Shown: positions 44,242 to 53,011, counted from the first letter of the stretch. The stretch is DNA of 64,000 nt from Erysipelotrichaceae bacterium (GCA_030694975.1 JAUYTU010000035.1:1-64000), one strand, 5' to 3'. Numbers and translations: made by a program. The notes: generated by a model from the sequence alone, not told the origin.

Positions 44242-44866
44242 ACCGTGGGCGATTCCTTTTCTCGATTCATTTGGTGAAGCGAACGTCAAAGAACCTCAGC
44301 TTCTTGCTTCAAAATGGAAACACCGACTTAACTGTGAGATTCTGCACGTTGAAATCGGCAGTGGCAAAGGAGATTATTGGAACAACATGGCCCATATGTA
44401 TCCAAGCCATGGGTGGATCGCTATTGAAAAAGATCGCAATATTGCCGCGACTTGCCTTAAGAAGAACAAGGATAATATCTTGGGGACGATGGCGTTGATC
44501 AACTTCGATGCCAGAGATATCGGACAATGGTTTGCGGATGGGGAAATTGATGTGATACATTTGAATTTCAGTGATCCCTGGCCAAAGAATGACCATAGTA
44601 AGCGACGTTTGAGTCATGCGAATTTTCTTAAAGAATACAGACGAATGCTTTCGGTTGATGGTGAAGTTCAGTTGAAAACCGATAATCGCGGTTTATTTGA
44701 ATTTTCCTGTGTACAGCTGAGTAACAACGGTTTTATATGTAAGGAATTGTCGGTAGATTATCGGCGGGTGGATCATTCCGAAGATGCCATCACTGAATAT
44801 GAGCAACGCTTTTTAGATTTAAAACAACCCATTTACCGGGCAGTATGGAGGAATAAAGGTGAGTAA
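44225..44866 (+). CDS. trmB: tRNA (guanine-N7-)-methyltransferase
   Basis: A 213-residue SAM-dependent enzyme that makes m7G46 in tRNA. The SAM motif is EIGSGKGDYW (about 39-48) and the catalytic NFSDPWPKNDHSKRRL is well conserved. It starts within the pepV end and runs into the aminopeptidase gene (8-nt overlap), so the three genes form one unit. Bacillus has trmB (ytmQ) in the same wider region. Confidence 0.95.
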   Translation: MRTRNKPWAIPFLDSFGEANVKEPQLLASKWKHRLNCEILHVEIGSGKGDYWNNMAHMYPSHGWIAIEKDRNIAATCLKKNKDNILGTMALINFDARDIGQWFADGEIDVIHLNFSDPWPKNDHSKRRLSHANFLKEYRRMLSVDGEVQLKTDNRGLFEFSCVQLSNNGFICKELSVDYRRVDHSEDAITEYEQRFLDLKQPIYRAVWRNKGE

Positions 44867-45944
44867 GGACTATTTAATGAAAACATTGGCTGACTTATCA
44901 CAGATTTATGGGGTAAGCGGTCAGGAGCAATATGTTTCCAGGTATTTAAAAAATGAATATCTTAAGTACACGGACGAAATCATTTATGATAATCTAGGCA
45001 GTATTTTTGCGGTCAAGCGCAGTAAGAAAGCAAATGCAAAAAAAGTGATGATCGCCGGACATATGGATGAAGTCGGTTTCATCGTCAAAACGATTACAAA
45101 AACCGGATGTCTGACTTTGCATCCGATTGGCGGATGGTGGTCACAGACATTGCTGGGACAACGGGTTGCCCTAATCAACAGCAAAGGTGATGTGTTTAAA
45201 GGAGCGATCGGATCAATTCCGCCACACTCCTTAACAGACGCCGATCGCGCAAAGCCGATGGAAATCAAAAACATGCTGGTCGATATTGGTGCTAAAGACA
45301 AAGAAGAAGTCGAAAAACTTAACATACGTCCCGGGGATATGATCGTTTTGGAGGGTGACTTTCAGGTGTTGGCCAACGGACACCGATTGTTAGCAAAAGC
45401 CTTTGATAATCGTTACGGATGTGCCATGGGATTGGCTTTGCTTGAAGCATACAAAGATATTGAACTGGAAGTCGATCTTTATGTTGGTGCCACCGTACAG
45501 GAAGAAGTCGGTTTACGCGGCGCTCAGACAGCGGCTTCATTGATCAATCCCGATTTAGCAGTTGTATTCGACTGTTCGCCGGCCAATGATGCATCCGGAG
45601 ATGAAACCGCCTTTGGTCAACTGGGTAAAGGTCTGTTAATTCGCTTTGTGGATGCTAATTATTTACCGAATCGCTGTCTTTTGGATGCGTTGATCGACGT
45701 TTGTAATTCTGAGGCATTACCGTATCAGTACTATGTTTCAATGGGCGGTACCGATGCTGGGGCGATACACAAAAACACCGATGGCGTTGTAACTTTGACC
45801 ATGTGTATTTGTGCGCGCAACATTCATACCAACAGTTCCATCATCGATCTCAATGATTTGAATGTGGCATATCAGGCGGCTTTGAAATTTGTTGGCGGGT
45901 TGAATGATGAACAGATATCTGCTATGATTTCTTGTAATCAATAG
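44859..45944 (+). CDS. M42-family aminopeptidase (YtoP/PepA type)
   Basis: A 361-residue metallo-aminopeptidase of the glutamyl-aminopeptidase/TET group. Zinc ligands: His68 and Asp70 (AGHMDEVGF), Asp in AFDNRYG, Glu pair in QEEVGLRG, Asp in VFDCSPAND. Such enzymes remove N-terminal residues from peptides. It begins with GTG at 44859, with GGAGG 7 nt upstream. Corresponds in position to ytoP of B. subtilis, upstream of ytpR and murC. Confidence 0.92.
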   Translation: MSKDYLMKTLADLSQIYGVSGQEQYVSRYLKNEYLKYTDEIIYDNLGSIFAVKRSKKANAKKVMIAGHMDEVGFIVKTITKTGCLTLHPIGGWWSQTLLGQRVALINSKGDVFKGAIGSIPPHSLTDADRAKPMEIKNMLVDIGAKDKEEVEKLNIRPGDMIVLEGDFQVLANGHRLLAKAFDNRYGCAMGLALLEAYKDIELEVDLYVGATVQEEVGLRGAQTAASLINPDLAVVFDCSPANDASGDETAFGQLGKGLLIRFVDANYLPNRCLLDALIDVCNSEALPYQYYVSMGGTDAGAIHKNTDGVVTLTMCICARNIHTNSSIIDLNDLNVAYQAALKFVGGLNDEQISAMISCNQ

Positions 45945-45961
45945 AGCTAGGAGGTGAGCAG

Positions 45962-46726
45962 ATGCGTAAATATTTAATCGTTTTTATACTTTTTATCAGC
46001 GGATGCTCAGTATCCGGTACTTCTTTGGAACAACAAATCGATGCCAGTGTTGCTTTTGTATCTTCGCAACCGGCCGTAGAATTAAGAAATAATCGCTTAC
46101 CGCTCTACAGTTACTATTTACCTCGTAACATCGGAAAACGCAGTTCCAATCAATTAGCCGCAACTTTTGTGAGTTACAATGAAGAAGTTGTGTTGAGTCT
46201 CGATATCGCCTCAATCATAATGAACCGATTTTATCGCATTCAGTTGGCAGGGCAGTTGCGACCGTTATACGGGAAGCAAAACGCTCTGATAGCAAAAAAA
46301 GTTTCATTGAATGATATTAACGGAGCGTCGATCGATTATAGAATTGTCATTTTGCCTTTTAGCGAAGACCGATACATGGTATACGTTCAAAGCCAAGAGT
46401 TTTTGGCAAGTGCTATGCTGCCTTTGTCTAAAGTTCAACCGGTTCTTACGGACATGCTGATTGTGTTGCGTAGTGCACAAGCTCAGTCGAACGATATCAT
46501 CAATCTGTTCTCAAACAAAATCGTTATCGATTACGATCGGATATCAAAAGAACTCATTGAGTTTATCGCTCCTGAGTCCGGTACGATTGTTGATATGCTC
46601 AAACTTATTACCGGAGATTTCGATTTTGACGAAACTCTGCCGGATGACTATTATGACGATGATGTCATTGAAATTCCCGATGAAGAACCAAAGGAAGAAG
46701 GCGATGAAGATGTCGAAGGAGAGTAA
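45962..46726 (+). CDS. Unknown lipoprotein with acidic tail
   Basis: A 254-residue protein I do not recognise. A lipoprotein signal ends at FISGC (Cys15). The mature part has mixed secondary structure, and the last 35 residues are very acidic (DDYYDDDVIEIPDEEPKEEG and following). AGGAGGTG precedes the ATG at 45962. In Bacillus ytpP and ytpQ occupy this place; neither resembles it. Its end overlaps ytpR by 23 nt, so the two are likely coupled. Confidence 0.8.
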   Translation: MRKYLIVFILFISGCSVSGTSLEQQIDASVAFVSSQPAVELRNNRLPLYSYYLPRNIGKRSSNQLAATFVSYNEEVVLSLDIASIIMNRFYRIQLAGQLRPLYGKQNALIAKKVSLNDINGASIDYRIVILPFSEDRYMVYVQSQEFLASAMLPLSKVQPVLTDMLIVLRSAQAQSNDIINLFSNKIVIDYDRISKELIEFIAPESGTIVDMLKLITGDFDFDETLPDDYYDDDVIEIPDEEPKEEGDEDVEGE

Positions 46727-47333
46727 AACCACGGTTATACGTAGTTTTATGCATCATGAGTTCTCCGGTGTGCTGATGGTGAAATTTAACGATGAACCAA
46801 TAAGTACAGTTGATCGATCAGCGGATGCTGTATTACTGTACAATACGCAATTTGAGCTGATCGGTGTAAATCTTCTGAATGCTCCGTTTATAAAAAGCGG
46901 TTATATTGAATTGGACCTTGATTTAAAGAATTTTATTGAAAAGAGATTTTCATCTTTAGATTTGAAGATCGACATCGATCAGCAGAATTATTTCGTCTGT
47001 GGGAGAATCAAAAAGGTAGACAACCATCCGCATTTTGATCATCTGCACAATTGCACGGTTGATATCGGAATTAAAGAAATCAGCATTGTTTGTGGTTCGA
47101 AGAATGTAAATGAAAATATGCTTGTCGTGGTCGCATTACCGAATGCGATTCTGCCGGATGGAACGTTTATTTCAGAAGGTAAGGTGGCCGGTGTGCCTTC
47201 ACAAGGAATGTTGTGCTCTTTATCAGAGATTACCGGCGGTAAAAAACCGGTTCAAGGATTAATTGAATTACCGAAAGGCACCGAATGCGGATCCAGTGTG
47301 GATATCGCCGGTCTGGGAGAAACGCTATGTTAA
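46704..47333 (+). CDS. ytpR: YtpR-like tRNA-binding domain protein
   Basis: A 209-residue protein. The C-terminal half is an EMAP II/PheT-type tRNA-binding OB-fold (about 95-200; KVDNHPHFDHLHNCTVDIG, IVCGSKNVNENMLVVVALPNA and SQGMLCSLSE, the last being the family signature). The cellular role of YtpR is unknown. Start at 46704, with AAGGAAGAAGG upstream; earlier in-frame residues lie antisense to no function and are an extension through the lipoprotein gene. Position before murC matches B. subtilis. Confidence 0.88.
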   Translation: MKMSKESKTTVIRSFMHHEFSGVLMVKFNDEPISTVDRSADAVLLYNTQFELIGVNLLNAPFIKSGYIELDLDLKNFIEKRFSSLDLKIDIDQQNYFVCGRIKKVDNHPHFDHLHNCTVDIGIKEISIVCGSKNVNENMLVVVALPNAILPDGTFISEGKVAGVPSQGMLCSLSEITGGKKPVQGLIELPKGTECGSSVDIAGLGETLC

Positions 47334-47992
47334 AAAAACTGATGTCATTGTTTTTTGAAGAAGAGGAAATTGTTGAAGTAAATTCGGTCGAAGAAATCAT
47401 TGAACCTTTGGTTAAAAAACCCGAAGTAAAAAAGGTCGAAGCGAAAAAACCTGAAACCGGGAATATTGCAGAAAAAGAAGAAGCTGTTCTTGAAGTAATT
47501 CGGGTAAAGGAAAAAGAGTTTGTTGATATAAAGGCCGATGATTTTGAAGTCGCAGAATACAAACCGACAGTCAAGAAAATTGATATCGACAAGCAAAAAG
47601 ACGTTGAAATCAAACCGATACGACGTCCGGTCAAACCTGAAGCCAAACCTTATGAATTTTCACCGGTCATCAGTCCGATTTTCGGCCGTTCTGACAAAGA
47701 TGAACCCGTTAAGACGGTCGTTCAATCCATGCCGATGGAAGAGAGTAAAAGTATTTTAGGGACGATCATCAGCCCTATTTATGGAATTACAAAGAACAAA
47801 AACCGTCCGGCCGAGATTAAACCGGCGGCTACGATAGAAAATTTCACTTTGGAGCAAATGCTTGGTGTTGAAAAGAGTGAGAATTTCATGCAAGACAGTT
47901 TTGATCTGATTGTTGAAGAAGATCGACCACTATCCAAGGAAAAGCCAAAAACGCTGATGAGCCTTTTTGAGGAAGAGGAGGAGGGCGAATGA
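47327..47992 (+). CDS. Low-complexity acidic protein in the sftA position
   Basis: A 221-residue charged, probably disordered protein. The same short motif opens and closes it: LMSLFFEEEE (5-14) and LMSLFEEEEE (210-219). SPIFG (116-120) and SPIYG (149-153) form a second repeated motif. No enzyme domain or membrane helix. In B. subtilis the gene between ytpR and murC is sftA, a septal DNA translocase whose N-terminal part is non-motor; this protein may equal such an N-terminal part without the motor. That is inference from synteny. Start overlaps the ytpR stop, end overlaps murC. Confidence 0.75.
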   Translation: MLKKLMSLFFEEEEIVEVNSVEEIIEPLVKKPEVKKVEAKKPETGNIAEKEEAVLEVIRVKEKEFVDIKADDFEVAEYKPTVKKIDIDKQKDVEIKPIRRPVKPEAKPYEFSPVISPIFGRSDKDEPVKTVVQSMPMEESKSILGTIISPIYGITKNKNRPAEIKPAATIENFTLEQMLGVEKSENFMQDSFDLIVEEDRPLSKEKPKTLMSLFEEEEEGE

Positions 47993-49290
47993 TATATCTA
48001 ATAGGAATCAAGGGTTCCGGTATGGCCGCTTTGGCTTGCATGTTGCATGACATCGGAGAAGCGGTTTCCGGAAGTGATATTGATAAGCACATATTCACCG
48101 AAGACGAGTTGCACCGTCGCAATATTCCGGTGTATCCATTTTTGACACATAAGATTCTTGATCACTCTACCGTTGTTGTTGGTAATGCTTTTTTAGATGA
48201 TTTTGAAGAAGTACAACGGGCACGAGCCAATAAAACACTGAAGATATTCAGATATCATGATTTTTTAGGAAAACTGATGGAGAACTATCGGACCATTGCG
48301 ATTGCCGGCAGTCATGGTAAAACAACGACGACCAATATGGTATCGACCATGATGGGCCAGTTCTTTGATACCGGACATCTGATTGGCGATGGGGATGGTA
48401 TGCTGGGTAAAAACGATCGCTATCTGGTGGCGGAAGCGTGTGAATACCGACGACATTTTCTGGCATACCGCCCACAAATCGCAGTCATTACCAACGTAGA
48501 CATTGATCATGTTGATTACTTCAAAGATGAAGAAGACTATGCTTTGGCATACGAACAGTTTTCGAAAAACGTCAGTGAGGTATGCATTGTATTTGGTGAT
48601 GATCCGCGTTCACGTAACTTAAAACTTTCTTCGAGTGTGTTATTTTATGGTGTTGATGAAGGCAATGATGTTCAGGCATTTAATATCGTGGAAACTCCGA
48701 TATCAACTTCATTTGATGTAACGATTCTAGGAAATCATTTTGGCCGCTTTGAATTACCATTTGTCGGAACCCACATGCTCTATAACAGTCTGGCCTCAAT
48801 AACGATCGGTTATCTGGAAGGTTTAACCGCCGCCCAATGCAATCAGGGGCTTTCAATGTTTAAAGGAGCCAAACGCCGCTTTGTCATCACTCAAGTGAAG
48901 GACAGTATCTTTATCGATGATTATGCTCATCATCCGACCGAGGTTTCAGTTACGGTGGATGCTGCTCGCAAACGTTATCCCGACATGACACTGATTGCGA
49001 TTTTCAAACCGCATCGTGTCTCAAGGGTGTTGCACTTTGCCGCAGAATTTGCACAAGCACTGTCGAAGGCGGATGTTGTAGCATTATGTCCCTTTACAAG
49101 CATTGACGATAAGGAAGAAGGGATCGATATTGATATCACCTATCTAGCCAATATGATCGAAGGAAGTTTCATCGTCGATGAAAATGAAGAGGATGCCATG
49201 CGCTTAGCAGAGTATAAGCCGGCGGTCTATTTGTTTATGAGTTCGAAGGACATTTATAATCTAAGCGATTCAGTAAAGCGCTATCAATAA
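47989..49290 (+). CDS. murC: UDP-N-acetylmuramate-L-alanine ligase
   Basis: A 433-residue Mur ligase adding the first amino acid of the peptidoglycan stem. N-terminal UDP-binding GIKGSGM (6-12), P-loop GSHGKTTTT (107-115), NVDIDHVDYF and IDDYAHHPTEV are present in order. ATGA overlap with the preceding gene. Followed by ytxG- and ytxH-like genes and ccpA, which matches Bacillus. Confidence 0.96.
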   Translation: MIYLIGIKGSGMAALACMLHDIGEAVSGSDIDKHIFTEDELHRRNIPVYPFLTHKILDHSTVVVGNAFLDDFEEVQRARANKTLKIFRYHDFLGKLMENYRTIAIAGSHGKTTTTNMVSTMMGQFFDTGHLIGDGDGMLGKNDRYLVAEACEYRRHFLAYRPQIAVITNVDIDHVDYFKDEEDYALAYEQFSKNVSEVCIVFGDDPRSRNLKLSSSVLFYGVDEGNDVQAFNIVETPISTSFDVTILGNHFGRFELPFVGTHMLYNSLASITIGYLEGLTAAQCNQGLSMFKGAKRRFVITQVKDSIFIDDYAHHPTEVSVTVDAARKRYPDMTLIAIFKPHRVSRVLHFAAEFAQALSKADVVALCPFTSIDDKEEGIDIDITYLANMIEGSFIVDENEEDAMRLAEYKPAVYLFMSSKDIYNLSDSVKRYQ

Positions 49291-49292
49291 TC

Positions 49293-49321
49293 TTGAAAAT
49301 ATTTTCAAAATTGTGTACAAT
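49293..49321 (+). promoter_or_regulatory. Promoter and 16-bp palindrome upstream of the ytxG-ccpA block
   Basis: TTGAAA (49293-49298), 17-nt spacer, TACAAT (49316-49321). TTGAAAATATTTTCAA (49293-49308) is a perfect 16-bp palindrome that includes the -35. It lacks the central CG of a standard cre site. Confidence 0.65.
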
Positions 49322-49339
49322 AATTCTGAGGTGATTAAT

Positions 49340-49720
49340 ATGAATGAATTAATTGGCGCATTACAAGAGGTTTCAGTACAGTTATTACCTTTTTTAGGTG
49401 TAGTTGTACTGATTTTTCTTATATTAATTTTGCGCAGAGTGTATTTGCTATTGGCAGATGTCGGAATTACAGTGTTGAAAGTAAATTCGGTTATGGATAA
49501 AGTAAATTCCAGTTTAGACGAGTTTAAGGCACCATTATCAACGATTTCCCGTCTTTCGCATTCAATAGATTTAGTACATACAGCGACTGAGTCAGCTGTT
49601 AAAGGTGCGGTACGTGTAGTCTCTGAGAATTATGAATGGATCAAGGACACCGCTGTATCCGCGGTAAATAAAGTTAAAACGAAAAAAACACCACAGAAAG
49701 GAGAGACTGAAAATGAATGA
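49340..49720 (+). CDS. YtxG-like DUF948 membrane protein
   Basis: A 126-residue protein with one N-terminal membrane helix (about 14-36) followed by a helical cytoplasmic or extracytoplasmic region. DUF948 proteins such as B. subtilis YtxG are induced by general stress; the function is unknown. Start at 49340, set by GAGGTGA; an upstream GTG at 49313 would include the -10 element. Overlaps the next gene by 8 nt. In Bacillus ytxG-ytxH-ytxJ sits between murC and ccpA, as here without ytxJ. Confidence 0.82.
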   Translation: MNELIGALQEVSVQLLPFLGVVVLIFLILILRRVYLLLADVGITVLKVNSVMDKVNSSLDEFKAPLSTISRLSHSIDLVHTATESAVKGAVRVVSENYEWIKDTAVSAVNKVKTKKTPQKGETENE

Positions 49721-50318
49721 AGTTAATGAACAGGTAGAGAAGACTGTTGAAGAAATCAACAAGGATGTAGAGAATTTTACAGAAAATGTTGATCAGGCCT
49801 ATGAAGAGCTCAAAGACAATGAAAAAGACAGAGTCTCAAAGATTAAGGAAGATGTTGTTAAGGCTATCGAAAGTATTGTCGAGGCGACGAAAAAACTTAT
49901 TCATGATTTACGAGAAGACGAAGAGTTAAAAGCTAAATTGTTACAGGCGAAAGAAAAAACCGTTGAACTGTTGAATGATGCTAAGACAAAACTTGTGGAA
50001 ATCAAAGATGACGAAGCGTGGAAAGAACGATTTGCGGTTGTTAAAAACAAGACTGTCGAAATCAAAGACAAGGTTGTCGATAAGGTTTCTGAAAATGAAG
50101 AGTTCGTTGAGAAAGTCACTGATTTTAAGGACAAAGCTGTCAAAGTGACTGTGGAAACGTATGAAAACGCAAAGGAAAAAGTGGATGAGTTTATCAACCG
50201 TCCGGATGTTCAGGAAAAAATCGAGGTCGCAAAAGAAAAGACCGTTGATTTTGCTGAAAAAGCAGTAGATAAGCTAAAAGACTGGCTCAAGCCAAAGACT
50301 AAAGAAGAAGAAAAGTAG
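49713..50318 (+). CDS. YtxH-like long amphipathic helical protein
   Basis: A 201-residue, Lys/Glu-rich protein with almost no aromatic residues except a few Trp and Phe. It shows repeated motifs such as AKEKTVELLNDAKTKL, VKNKTVEIKDKVVDKV and AKEKTVDFAEKAVDKL at intervals that are multiples of about 11 residues, giving long amphipathic helices like LEA or apolipoprotein repeats. Unlike YtxH, no clear N-terminal helix through the membrane is seen. The role may be stress protection or envelope association. AAAGGAG precedes the ATG. Confidence 0.75.
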   Translation: MNEVNEQVEKTVEEINKDVENFTENVDQAYEELKDNEKDRVSKIKEDVVKAIESIVEATKKLIHDLREDEELKAKLLQAKEKTVELLNDAKTKLVEIKDDEAWKERFAVVKNKTVEIKDKVVDKVSENEEFVEKVTDFKDKAVKVTVETYENAKEKVDEFINRPDVQEKIEVAKEKTVDFAEKAVDKLKDWLKPKTKEEEK

Positions 50319-50326
50319 GTGGGGAA

Positions 50327-51316
50327 ATGAAACGTGTTACTATTTATGATGTAGCCAATGAAGCGAAAGTATCGCTTGCCACAGTATCCAGAGTAATCAA
50401 CGGTTTGGAAATCGTACGGGAAGATACGCGTGCCCGTGTCGAATTAGCGATTGAAAAACTTGGATACAAACCCAATGCCATTGCTCAAGGGTTGGCCTTA
50501 CAAAAGACCACCACGATCGCATTGGTTGTTCCTGAAGCTAGTTTTAATTATACCGGTCAAATCATTAACGGTTTGTTGGACGTCGCTAAAATTTATAAGT
50601 ACAACATCATGTTGCACACAACGACCGAAGGGATTCTTGAAATCAATGAAATCATTGAAAACATCATAAAATCGCGAGTTGACGGAGTGGTCATATTTAA
50701 TGACAAACTGTTGTACGATGAACTGAAAGAGTTAACGAAATATCAGTTTCCTATCGTATTGATCGGCAATCGCATGTCGGAAAACAATGTAGCCTGTGTT
50801 TATGTTGACATCGAAAAAGCTGCCTACGAATTAGCCTTGCAGTATATCGGTCGAGGACAGAAAGACATTGCTATCGTTCAGGACCGCAAGAATTCTTATG
50901 CCATCAACCAATTGATCAAAGGGGTAACACGTGCATTTGAAGAGAATCAGCTGAAGTTTGACCAATATATTGAGATTCCTGCGATGTATCGCAGTTCTTA
51001 TGAATTTTTGTCTAACTATTTCAAAGATAAAAAGCATGATTTGATTATTGCCTACCGTGATTCACAAGCTTTGGCCGCAATTAATGCTGCTAATGAAAAC
51101 GGAATCGCTGTCCCCAAAGAAATGGAAATCATTTGTGTTATTGATACAAAGTACAATGCGATGGTTCGTCCAAGGCTATCCAGTTTCTCGATACCTTCGT
51201 ATGATTTAGGTGCGGTGGCTATGCGCATGATGACCAAACTTTTACATCAGGAAGTATTTGAAGAACGCGAAATTGAATTGAGTTACTTGTATACACCGCG
51301 TCAGTCCACAAAATAA
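50327..51316 (+). CDS. ccpA: Catabolite control protein A (LacI family)
   Basis: A 329-residue LacI/GalR regulator. The N-terminal helix-turn-helix VTIYDVANEAKVSLATVSR (3-21) and hinge KLGYKPNAIAQGLA (44-57) are close to B. subtilis CcpA, and the following QKTTTIALVVPE and IYKYNIML resemble CcpA beyond the DNA-binding region. CcpA with HPr(Ser-P) binds cre sites. Its genomic place between ytxH and tyrS supports the call. GTGGGG precedes the ATG. A general LacI repressor for a sugar remains possible, but no sugar genes are near. Confidence 0.88.
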   Translation: MKRVTIYDVANEAKVSLATVSRVINGLEIVREDTRARVELAIEKLGYKPNAIAQGLALQKTTTIALVVPEASFNYTGQIINGLLDVAKIYKYNIMLHTTTEGILEINEIIENIIKSRVDGVVIFNDKLLYDELKELTKYQFPIVLIGNRMSENNVACVYVDIEKAAYELALQYIGRGQKDIAIVQDRKNSYAINQLIKGVTRAFEENQLKFDQYIEIPAMYRSSYEFLSNYFKDKKHDLIIAYRDSQALAAINAANENGIAVPKEMEIICVIDTKYNAMVRPRLSSFSIPSYDLGAVAMRMMTKLLHQEVFEEREIELSYLYTPRQSTK

Positions 51317-51345
51317 TTGACGAGGATTATCAGATTATATATAAT
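51317..51345 (+). promoter_or_regulatory. Promoter of the tyrS leader
   Basis: TTGACG (51317-51322), 17-nt spacer, TATAAT (51340-51345). The -35 begins at the first base after the ccpA stop. Confidence 0.8.
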
Positions 51346-51351
51346 TGCAGT

Positions 51352-51552
51352 ATCGCAACGATGGGAAGAAGTAATTGCAATATTCTTCAGAGAGACAGTG
51401 GCTGGTGAAAACTGTTGTTTGAAGCAATGAAATACAACCCTGAGCCTCTTTATGAAAAGTAAAGACGTCGCCGGCGTTAACGGATAAAAGTGCACGAAAG
51501 TGAACTAAGGTGGTACCGCGCATTAGCGCCCTTGGAGTCAAGGGCGTTTTTT
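51352..51552 (+). promoter_or_regulatory. T-box leader of tyrS (tyrosine specifier)
   Basis: AGAGAGACAG stem I segment, specifier region GAAATACAAC with UAC (Tyr) at 51433-51435, T-box core AAGGTGGTACCGCG (51507-51520), terminator CGCCCTTG-GAGT-CAAGGGCG (51527-51546) and T run. Uncharged tRNA-Tyr should permit readthrough into tyrS. The organism also degrades tyrosine through TPL. Confidence 0.94.
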
Positions 51553-51570
51553 ATTTGAAGGGAGAAAAAT

Positions 51571-52818
51571 ATGAATTTTCTAGAGGAGCTTACCTGGCGA
51601 GGACTTATTAAAGATGTTACTGATTTGGAGGGTTTAAAGGAAAGAATCAAAAAACCAATGTCCGTTTATTGCGGTTTTGATCCTACGGCGGATTCACTGC
51701 ATATCGGAAGTTTGCAACAGTTACTGCTTTTGAAACGTTACCAGCAACAAGGACATCATCCCATCGCATTAATTGGCGGTGCGACCGGAATGATAGGCGA
51801 TCCGCGTCCGACAACCGAGCGTTCACTTCAGACGCTGGACGAAATCAATCAGAATATTGTCGGAATTTCTGGGCAAATCCGTTCGATCTTGTGCAGTTCA
51901 GATCTACCGGTCACGATCGTCAATAACTATGACTGGTTAAGCAAAATCGATATTTTAACGTTTCTGCGAGATTTTGGCAAGCATTTCAATGTCAATTATA
52001 TGATTGCGAAGGATATCGTTTCTTCACGACTGGCTACCGGAATATCATTTACCGAATTTACTTATACCATTTTGCAAGCAGCTGACTGGTTGCATCTGTA
52101 TCAAAACCATGATTGTGAAATGCAGATCGGCGGTAGTGACCAGTGGGGAAATCTGACCAGCGGCAGTGAGCTGATCCGTAAAGTCGTTGGCAATCAGGCG
52201 AAAGTGTTTGGTGTGACATCACCGCTGATCACCAATTCGGATGGAAGTAAGTTTGGTAAGAGTGAAGGAAAGAACATTTGGTTGGATCCCACAAAAACCG
52301 ATTCATATGAGTTTTATCAGTATTGGGTCAATGTTTCCGACAGTGACATCATCGATTTCATGAAACGACTGTCCTTTCTTTCAGTTGAGGAAATCATGAC
52401 ATGGGAGAAAGTCACCTTGGAAAGTCCGCATTTACGCGGGGCACAAAAAGCGCTTGCGGAAGAGCTGACAGAATTGGTCTTTAATCCAGAAGGTCTGATA
52501 TCCGCAAAAAAAATTACGGATGTACTTTTTTCAGGTCAATTCGATCAGTTGAGTCTTGCTGAGTTACAGGTCGCTTTGGCTGATGCTTCGTTTGCGGAGT
52601 TATCTGAAGATGCTCTTTTAATCGATTGTCTGGTTGTTGCCGGGGGAGCTAAAAGCAAAAGGGAAGCGCGTGATCTGATTAGCGGCGGTTCTGTTTTGGT
52701 CAACGGTCAAAAGATTACGGATTTAGAGTTCGTTGTACAAAAAGAAAATGCCTTGCATAAGTCAATGACTGTTATTCGCAAAGGCAAAAAATACTATTTC
52801 GTTATTCAACATGTTTAA
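51571..52818 (+). CDS. tyrS: Tyrosyl-tRNA synthetase
   Basis: A class I synthetase of 415 residues. The HIGH-equivalent is HIGS (44-47), KMSKS-equivalent KFGKS (227-231), GGATGMIGDP and GGSDQWGN are TyrS signatures, and a C-terminal S4 domain (about 350-410) binds tRNA. GAAGGGAG precedes the ATG. Controlled by the T-box leader and ended by a terminator. Confidence 0.97.
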   Translation: MNFLEELTWRGLIKDVTDLEGLKERIKKPMSVYCGFDPTADSLHIGSLQQLLLLKRYQQQGHHPIALIGGATGMIGDPRPTTERSLQTLDEINQNIVGISGQIRSILCSSDLPVTIVNNYDWLSKIDILTFLRDFGKHFNVNYMIAKDIVSSRLATGISFTEFTYTILQAADWLHLYQNHDCEMQIGGSDQWGNLTSGSELIRKVVGNQAKVFGVTSPLITNSDGSKFGKSEGKNIWLDPTKTDSYEFYQYWVNVSDSDIIDFMKRLSFLSVEEIMTWEKVTLESPHLRGAQKALAEELTELVFNPEGLISAKKITDVLFSGQFDQLSLAELQVALADASFAELSEDALLIDCLVVAGGAKSKREARDLISGGSVLVNGQKITDLEFVVQKENALHKSMTVIRKGKKYYFVIQHV

Positions 52819-52843
52819 TAGCCGCCTTGGGCGGTTATTTTTT
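52817..52843 (+). terminator. Terminator of tyrS
   Basis: AATAGCCGCC-TTG-GGCGGTTATT (one G-U pair) followed by T residues; starts at the stop codon. Confidence 0.85.
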
Positions 52844-52993
52844 GAAGAAAACCAAATATGTTCCTAAAATGATCAAAATCATTGGCCAACTGATTGTTCT
52901 TAAGTAGCGGGTAAAATCTGGAAATACATTCAGAACGAGCAAATAAATGCCTGCTAATACAATTAATAATCCCGCTTTTTGTCTTGATGTCAT
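52835..52993 (-). CDS. Small two-helix membrane protein (LiaI/LiaF-like TM region)
   Basis: A 52-residue protein of two membrane helices joined by a short loop (about 8-24 and 34-49), resembling the LiaI/LiaF-type TM region with WPMILIILGTYLVF. No catalytic domain. Function unknown; such small proteins often accompany envelope-stress sensors. Start at 52993 with GAGGTGAT upstream; an upstream ATG at 53023 lacks a ribosome binding site. It is convergent with tyrS, 16 nt beyond its stop, and divergent from the next lipoprotein. Minus-strand TATAAT lies at 53017-53012. Confidence 0.7.
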   Translation of the reverse strand: MTSRQKAGLLIVLAGIYLLVLNVFPDFTRYLRTISWPMILIILGTYLVFFKK

Positions 52994-53011
52994 ATCATCA
53001 CCTCGAAAACC

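Noticed and set aside
46461-46703. N-terminal extension of the YtpR-like protein
   Set aside because: It lies within the lipoprotein gene in another frame and has no resemblance to YtpR; the start at 46704 is better.
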